Source: Mesodorylaimus sp. YZB2_4 (taxonomy: Eukaryota; Nematoda; Enoplea; Dorylaimida; Dorylaimidae). Taken from it: a stretch of DNA of 64,000 nucleotides. Where the stretch lies: assembly GCA_030248295.1 (NCBI GenBank), contig JASANH010001426.1, forward strand, positions 248,001 to 312,000, given 5' to 3'. This document shows positions 59,008 to 64,000 of the stretch, one piece after another; position 1 is the first letter of the stretch; the number at the start of each line of letters is the position of its first letter. The notes beneath the pieces were generated by a model. It was not told the DNA's origin, ran no database searches, and was given only the letters and a program-made list of their open reading frames with translations. A program made the position numbers and the translations under genes.

Positions 59008-60165
59008 ATGGAACAAGTAGCCGAGCGAGCTGTGGCCCTTTGTCCTGGCTACAATGTAAGCGATACTATTGAGTCACTGTACAACCACACGACCTTCGAG
59101 GACAGGGAACACCAGCTGGCCACACTGGTCTGCCTCTACGCTGTGGCCCAAGACGAAATGGTCCGTATCACGTACTGGAACGGGCTCTCGTACATTATAG
59201 GTTTCGCCTTCGGTGCGCCCAGCGCCATCATGGCCATATTGATCTTCTATCGTAAGGATTTTGACTCGGTCAGCTTCTCCTATCACCGTGTCATCAACGT
59301 CATCGAACTGATCTACATGGGTTTCGTTTTCGAGTGCGGCCTGGAATGGATGACTGGTGATCTCGTTGGCAGATCGTGGTCGTGGTGTCAATTCCGAACC
59401 TACTTTCACTACAAGCTGGACCAGGCATTGCCCTTGGCCATCCAACTCATCATTCTCTGGGTGGCGTTGGAGCGGGTGACCGTATGCTACGCCGCGGTCT
59501 GGTTCAGAGTGATCAATCGCAAGGCAGTGGCGCGCTCGGTGGTCGTGGTCAGCCTGGTGGCCTCACTGGCCATCTATTCCCCATTGGCCTTCACATCCAA
59601 GTTCATACTCGATAACACGACACAGCGATATGTCCGATCGGCAGTCGGCTTTGCTAAAACCCCCGGCTACGAGACCTACGTCAGATTTCACAGTTTCCTA
59701 GCCTTTTTCCAGTTCGCTCTACTCACCGCCGCCACTGTGGCTACTGTGGCTGGTTTGATCGAGACAGCCAGGCGGAAACGAAGACTCGCCGATTCAGCAG
59801 GATCCAAATCAGCCAATGCCCAAACTTTGCTTCGTCAAATTGCTATCAACAAGCAGTTGTGTCTGCTACAACTGTGCGAATCTGTGCCAGTCCTGCTCAA
59901 CTGCTTGATCTTGGTCATCATACAAAGCTTCTCTGCCGTTACAAACCCTCTGCAGCTGGTAACCATGCCCTTCGATGAGGCCATTCGAAATGTGAATTTG
60001 TTTCGACTATTCTTGTACTTGTGTATTCTTCAAACAGTGGTCGATCTGATCGAACATTCAACCCACTTTTATCGCTATTTCATGTTCTCGCAAAAAGTCA
60101 ACTCCGTCATTCGGCGCATGTTTAAGAAGAACTCTGTGAGTGAGGTCAGTGTAATCCCAAGTTAA
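59008..60165 (+). CDS. Rhodopsin-like seven-transmembrane receptor
   Basis: A single exon of 385 codons starting at 59008 (context gagccATGG). The N-terminus has two N-glycosylation sequons (NVS, NHT) and no signal peptide. Seven hydrophobic segments follow, at about residues 55-78, 88-112, 132-156, 173-195, 228-252, 287-312 and 328-355. After TM3 comes LERVTVCY, in the position of the E/DRY motif. TM7 ends THFYRYFMFSQKVNSVIRR, in the position of NPxxY plus helix 8. Family assignment beyond rhodopsin-like/invertebrate orphan is not possible by eye; a nematode SRW-type peptide receptor is one option. Codon use is more GC-rich than the neighbouring Srx gene. Confidence 0.75.
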   Translation: MEQVAERAVALCPGYNVSDTIESLYNHTTFEDREHQLATLVCLYAVAQDEMVRITYWNGLSYIIGFAFGAPSAIMAILIFYRKDFDSVSFSYHRVINVIELIYMGFVFECGLEWMTGDLVGRSWSWCQFRTYFHYKLDQALPLAIQLIILWVALERVTVCYAAVWFRVINRKAVARSVVVVSLVASLAIYSPLAFTSKFILDNTTQRYVRSAVGFAKTPGYETYVRFHSFLAFFQFALLTAATVATVAGLIETARRKRRLADSAGSKSANAQTLLRQIAINKQLCLLQLCESVPVLLNCLILVIIQSFSAVTNPLQLVTMPFDEAIRNVNLFRLFLYLCILQTVVDLIEHSTHFYRYFMFSQKVNSVIRRMFKKNSVSEVSVIPS

Positions 60166-60191
60166 TTATGTGACACAGGCACCTGTTCTGT

Positions 60192-60197
60192 AATAAA
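60192..60197 (+). terminator. Polyadenylation signal AATAAA
   Basis: AATAAA lies 27 bases past the GPCR stop codon, the normal distance for a short 3' UTR. Confidence 0.6.
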
Positions 60198-60439
60198 ATC
60201 TTTTTGGAGACGCGTTTCGATCACAAAACCAGTACTGTAGCTTAACAATCTGAAACAAGATCAGCATTTGAGTGAGAATAAGAAACTTTTGAAACCGCTA
60301 GTCATTTTTTTGTTCTCCATCACCTCGTCGCTGGTGGTCCATGAGCTCGCTTGTTTTCTGGATGCTTGGGCCGCGGCATTCTGAACTGCTTGGTTGTTCA
60401 GATCCACACTAGGCAAAGAGCTCACCATGTCGTGCACTG

Positions 60440-60660
60440 TGTTTGGACCTGCTGTAATACGACTGGGTCCTTATTGCTGGCGGGAGTGGCCGGTAGAGCT
60501 TTTGCACCACCCCGAAAACCCCAAGGCAGTCAACCAAGTCTTCTGACCTTGTCCATGGCTGAAACGTCACTCTGACGGGTGACGCTCCCAGCTGGCAGCT
60601 TCCCGCACAGTATGGATTTGCCAGTCGAGCCTCTACACTGTATCGAATCGATGATCCTCT
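60440..60660 (+). repeat. Dispersed repeat family B, second copy
   Basis: Direct-orientation match to 53975-54225. It ends at TTGCCAGTCGAGCCTCTACA like the other copy, so this point is a likely element boundary or conserved 3' end. Confidence 0.65.
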
Positions 60661-60705
60661 AACTGCATCCTGAAAATATGAGCGCTGGACGAGTCATAAA
60701 GCCCG

Positions 60706-60834
60706 AAGTATAGTTCGATGCGGTGCGTCAAATAAGCGTGCGATGCGACAATTTTGGGTCAACTGACAATGTAAAAAGGTGCCTAAAAACGTCGCATCGC
60801 AAGCTTATTTGACGCATCGCATCGAACTATACTT
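60706..60834. repeat. Foldback MITE with 44-bp arms
   Basis: AAGTATAGTTCGATGCGGTG onward to GCGAC (60706-60749) is the reverse complement of 60791-60834 with only a few differences. A 41-base loop separates the arms. A diverged relative is in wolframin intron 4 (44190-44310). Confidence 0.8.
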
Positions 60835-60839
60835 CCAGC

Positions 60840-61600
60840 TTAACGCTGCGAAATAAACAAGATTCCTTACATTCCCCAAAGTATTCGACTTTTTCTTCCT
60901 GGATCCTTGGCAGCGGCCCCATCATTCTTCTTTTCATCTTCCACAGCACGAGGAGCTTTCCTTTTTCCGGATTTCCCACCGACAACTACAATGCGAACTT
61001 GAGATGCTCTTCTTCTTCGGACATCTGATCCATTTGACGTCGCTGGCTGACTCGGACTGGCGGGAACTGCTTGACCTATACCAACAGCCGATTCTGGAAG
61101 TAAAGGAGCTGACGACTCTGGAGTCGAATTAGCAGGAGCACGTTCTGGCGCTGACAGGTGCTGAAGTCAGGCTCCTCGTTATCGCATACTTACAGGCCGT
61201 CTCAATCAACTATACATGTTACGACTTGAACCCCACCGGTTGCTGCCGCTCACTGATAATATCAGACGCTGCCGCAGCAATTCATTGTTCATCATGAGCA
61301 CGCTGTTCCTCCATGGCCACTCGGAGAGCCAAAGCTAAGTCATCATCCAACTTAAAATCGAGCCAAGAGTTGCCACCCTGAGCATATGTCACGGTCGGAG
61401 AAGCCATGCCTGTTTCGCTGCGCACGATTGGAGAAGTTAGTGCAACAGGCTTCAGGCCTGCCCTTCAGGAGAAGTGACCGCGGGGAGCGTATGGTCTCAA
61501 AAACCCTCCACGCAGGCCACCTAGTCGTAGGAACCTGAAACATCAACCCACCCTGAAGAGAATCACGTGAACTAGAGCACAACCGCCTTTGTCCGACATT
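60840..61600. other. Intergenic
   Basis: No gene supported. Reading frames on both strands are short and lack motifs. Around 61440-61560 there is weak similarity to repeat families B and C. Confidence 0.35.
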
Positions 61601-61606
61601 GCTAGA

Positions 61607-61690
61607 GCCAAAGAATGGTGACTCGATAACATTCATAGCATCCTTCGATGTCTCTGTCAGCTTGCATTATTCAACAACTTCGCTGGTTAA
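61607..61690 (+). pseudogene. Wolframin C-terminal fragment, 5' part of a split copy
   Basis: Reads PKNGDSITFIASFDVSVSLH, against LKNGDSITFAASFDDTVGLQ in the wolframin gene (46950-47010). Nucleotide identity is high over about 65 bases and fades near 61680. The continuation lies at 62975. Confidence 0.8.
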
Positions 61691-61919
61691 AGTTTCGGAC
61701 CCTATTCTACACTCCAGAGTCCCATACTTTAGAAGGTGGTTTTTGATACATATCTCCCGAACCAATCAAAATTTCGCAAAATCCTATCTGGGGCTCCTTA
61801 GGCGCTGTATCTTGCAGCCCATAGTCAAAAATCATTAAAATCAATCAAACAATGCTCAAATGGCACCGAATAAACCCTCCCCGCAGTATATAGACTTTGT
61901 ATGTAACGTTTAGTACTGT

Positions 61920-62516
61920 AGCCCCCCAGTAAAGATGTCAGATGTTCCCCTAGTGAAGATGTTCCCATCAAAGACAAGGCTGTTCTACGAGCATATGATA
62001 GGGAAAAAGGCTGGTAAGGCCACCAATGCAATGCAAGATTATTGGAAGGAAAAGTTGAGAAGTGAGCAAATCGATTTTAGCTCATATTGGAGATTGAATA
62101 AAACGAAATACGTGGATGGAATCACACTAAGCATGCACTTTTCTGCGCTCTATAGCACTCGGTCTGCTCAAACATGAGGATGTGTACCATGTTTTCGTTC
62201 AATGTCCTGGAGCCGATCATTTCTGGGAACAGGTGCAAGGCCTCCTGAGCGAACTTGACCCGTCCATAATGGTCAGCGAAGCAAGAAAAATTACAGCCAT
62301 ATCATCTCAATCGCAAACATGGTTGTGCAGTCAGCCCAGAGGTGTATATGGTTTGCCCGAACCGATTACGAGGATAAAGGCGCTGTGGTAGATTTGTGGG
62401 GCTCCTTGCTAACAAGATTAAAAGTTCTAATGAAACGCGCTGAATTCATCCTGAAATCGAATATGTTCCAAGAACGTTTTGCGAAGTTGTCATATCTAAA
62501 GTTTCTTGAATAGTCA
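61920..62516 (+). mobile_element. LINE-like 3' fragment inside the wolframin relic
   Basis: Plus-strand frames read YWKEKLRSEQIDFSSYWRLN, then after a frameshift near 62150 LLKHEDVYHVFVQCPGADHF, then AQRCIWFARTDYEDKGAVVD and a tail ending SYLKFLE at a TAG near 62513. E..YHVFVQCP...FW matches the zinc-binding end of non-LTR reverse transcriptases. Only the last 200 codons remain. It differs from the element at 55590. Confidence 0.6.
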
Positions 62517-62762
62517 TGTATTTTTTTCTGTTTTTTCTTGGTTTCTCCTCTTTTTAGCGGTTAGGTAGGAAAACAGTGTTTGTGCAGTGTGATATTGAAT
62601 GCAAATGGTTCAAGGGGTGATTTTGTACGCTTTAAAAAATCTTACTTTGCCCTTCGAGATATGCAATTAATGTTAACCTTCTTTGATTATATGGTAATCT
62701 GAATAAAATGAATTGAAAAATACTGCAGTTCTGTAGAACAGCTAGACCTATTATCTAGCACA

Positions 62763-62940
62763 GGCCGGGGTCGTGGCCTAGGCGGGTCAGGGCGTTTGCC
62801 TCCCAGGCTGGGTGCGCACTGACAGGGGAGAGGTCGACTCCCTCCTCGGTACAAAATAAATTTTTCAAATAAGTGTTTCTTCGCCCTCGAATGCGCCTTA
62901 TGGCGCTTGGCTAGAAAAGAACTATGCCATGACATGGCAT
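62763..62940 (+). mobile_element. tRNA-derived SINE copy
   Basis: GGGGTCGTGGCCTAGGCGGG head with A box, AGAGGTCGACTCCC as B box, CTTCGCCCTCGAATGCGCCT body and a CATGACATGGCAT tail. It lies within the interval that separates the two wolframin fragments. Confidence 0.7.
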
Positions 62941-62974
62941 TGCATCGTAAGCACTGGATGTTACGGACAGAGTG

Positions 62975-63175
62975 ACCAGGAAAGAGTGAGAAGCCTAAAT
63001 TGTACAAGCTATTTTCCATCGACATTCAACATCAATTTCAGCATTGCTTCCAGCACGTGGGTAGACCCTTCCAGACACCCTGTCTCGAAGACAGTACAAG
63101 ACGTTGGAATTTTGAAAAAGTTTTATCACGCGTTGTGCTTAAAATTTTTTATTTTCCCCTTCGATTATGATTTTG
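62975..63175 (+). pseudogene. Wolframin C-terminal fragment, 3' part of a split copy
   Basis: Reads RSLNCTSYFPS, then DVGILKKFYHALCLKFFIFP. The wolframin gene reads RRLNCISCQQQ and DAGIWEKFYHAFCSIFNFVF. It completes the fragment at 61607, so a wolframin copy was cut by about 1.3 kb of mobile DNA. Confidence 0.8.
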
Positions 63176-63316
63176 TTAAGAAATGCAGTTTCCTTTCATT
63201 TATTTGGTTTCATTCACCAATTTGTTGTCTCCTGTTGCATACAATTATAAACATACTGTAAATAAGCGCCCAAAGAAGACCCCGCAACTCATCTTACAGT
63301 ACGTATTGTAGCTTAC

Positions 63317-64000
63317 CTACATACTCGCACCTAGCAAATATTCTACTGATAAGATTAATGCGACTAACATCAAGCACGGGCCATGGTTTCTGGATCCGCT
63401 GGTCTCGCATAACGCCAAATCAGGAATATCTGAGGTTATTCCCTGAAAAAAATAACAGAAAACTATTCCCAGAAAAAACGCTTGTCTGCACTTTGCTGTT
63501 GCATGAACCGTATAAATTCTTGCTTTCTGCGCAACATAATCGAAATTCACTCACCCCTGCGAATCCAACTCGATATCGTCCTTGATCGAAGACAGTGTAG
63601 TACTGACTGATGAACACTAAAATTAGGGGTCTTGCTAAAGAGGAAGACAGGGAAGATGGCACTTACCATCGCCGAGTATCCAAAAAGGACCCTGGTTCAT
63701 TTGAGCCCCAGCAAATCCACACATGCACACTGTTGTGTACTTGGACAACTGCATCTTCAAAACATATTGATCAGGTTTCAGTGGAAATTCTTTCCCAGAA
63801 ATCACAAATGAAATGGTTGGCATCGAATTAACTCTGCCACAATTTACAATATAGTCTCCATTTGCATCTGCCCGCACCCCCAACTGTCTATACAACTCGG
63901 CTATGGCTGCAGTAGGACCAACGATCAGTGAGGTTCCGGTGTCCACTATGGCTTGGAATCTTGTGTCCAAGGAACAGTTTGCACTGGTTTTCGTTCTGAC
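63317..64000 (-). CDS. Pepsin-family (A1) aspartic peptidase, 3' exons
   Basis: Minus-strand exons: 64000-63667 (open to the window edge), 63616-63555 and 63442-63317. The first carries QAIVDTGTSLIVGPTAAI with the second catalytic Asp of the bilobed A1 fold. It continues through CGRVNSMPTISFVISGKEF and a Cys pair to GPFWILGD. Exon 2 completes the typical VFISQYYTVFDQGRYRVGFA. Exon 3 adds about 40 residues ending in a hydrophobic stretch (CLMLVALILSVEYLLGASM), longer than in pepsins, which may be a membrane or lipid-anchor signal. The first lobe and signal peptide lie beyond the window. Expected role is acid endopeptidase, lysosomal or secreted (gut digestion in nematodes). Confidence 0.88.

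Noticed and set aside
59074-59445. 123-codon minus-strand frame within the GPCR gene
   Set aside because: Shadow of the GPCR coding sequence; the plus strand encodes seven membrane segments and starts at a good ATG.

Overview
The window looks like nuclear DNA from a nematode. It holds intron-containing genes with short GT-AG introns, an Srx-type chemoreceptor gene, secreted M13 and S28 peptidases and many dispersed repeats. A 7-kb block of mitochondrial DNA in the invertebrate mitochondrial code (TGA = Trp, AGA/AGG = Ser) is embedded in it. In that block cox1 and nad4 lie opposite to rrnL and cob, and trnS2 seems to lack a D-arm. Genes on both strands are unusual for rhabditid-type nematodes. 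They fit an enoplean/dorylaimian lineage better, and mermithids are known for large inverted repeats in mtDNA. The exact taxon is inference.

Layout: 1-852 is the 3' part of an M13 (neprilysin-like) peptidase gene. 1541-8605 is mtDNA built as two near-identical 2.69-kb inverted arms around a 1.46-kb spacer. 8606-11654 is a second, inverted M13 copy whose last exon is cut by the mtDNA. 11.7-18.3 kb is gene-poor and repeat-rich. 18.5-20.3 kb is a decayed piggyBac transposase gene. 21-25.3 kb holds an unrecognised broken gene, a probable lamin-tail-domain gene and two HMG-box-like exons. 25.7-26.3 kb is a terminal-inverted-repeat element. 28.4-29.4 kb is the Srx receptor gene. 31.5-33.7 kb carries fragments of M13 and Srx genes, the latter split by an insertion. 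35.0-38.5 kb is a complete four-exon M13 gene. 42.6-47.2 kb is a six-exon wolframin homologue. 50.5-53.4 kb is a nine-exon prolyl-carboxypeptidase-like S28 gene. 55.6-56.7 kb is a broken LINE. 59.0-60.2 kb is a single-exon rhodopsin-like GPCR. 61.6-63.2 kb is a wolframin fragment split by mobile DNA. 63.3 kb to the end is the 3' part of a pepsin-family aspartic peptidase on the minus strand.

Two themes run through the window. The first is local duplication followed by decay: M13 appears as three copies plus a fragment, Srx as a gene plus two fragments, wolframin as a gene plus two fragments, usually with mobile DNA inserted into the broken copy. The second is dense non-autonomous mobile DNA: a tRNA-derived SINE family in five or six copies, several hairpin MITEs and several paired dispersed repeats. 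No operon, CRISPR array, nuclear rRNA or clear nuclear tRNA gene was seen. Exon boundaries were placed by eye from splice consensus, reading frame and comparison between paralogues.
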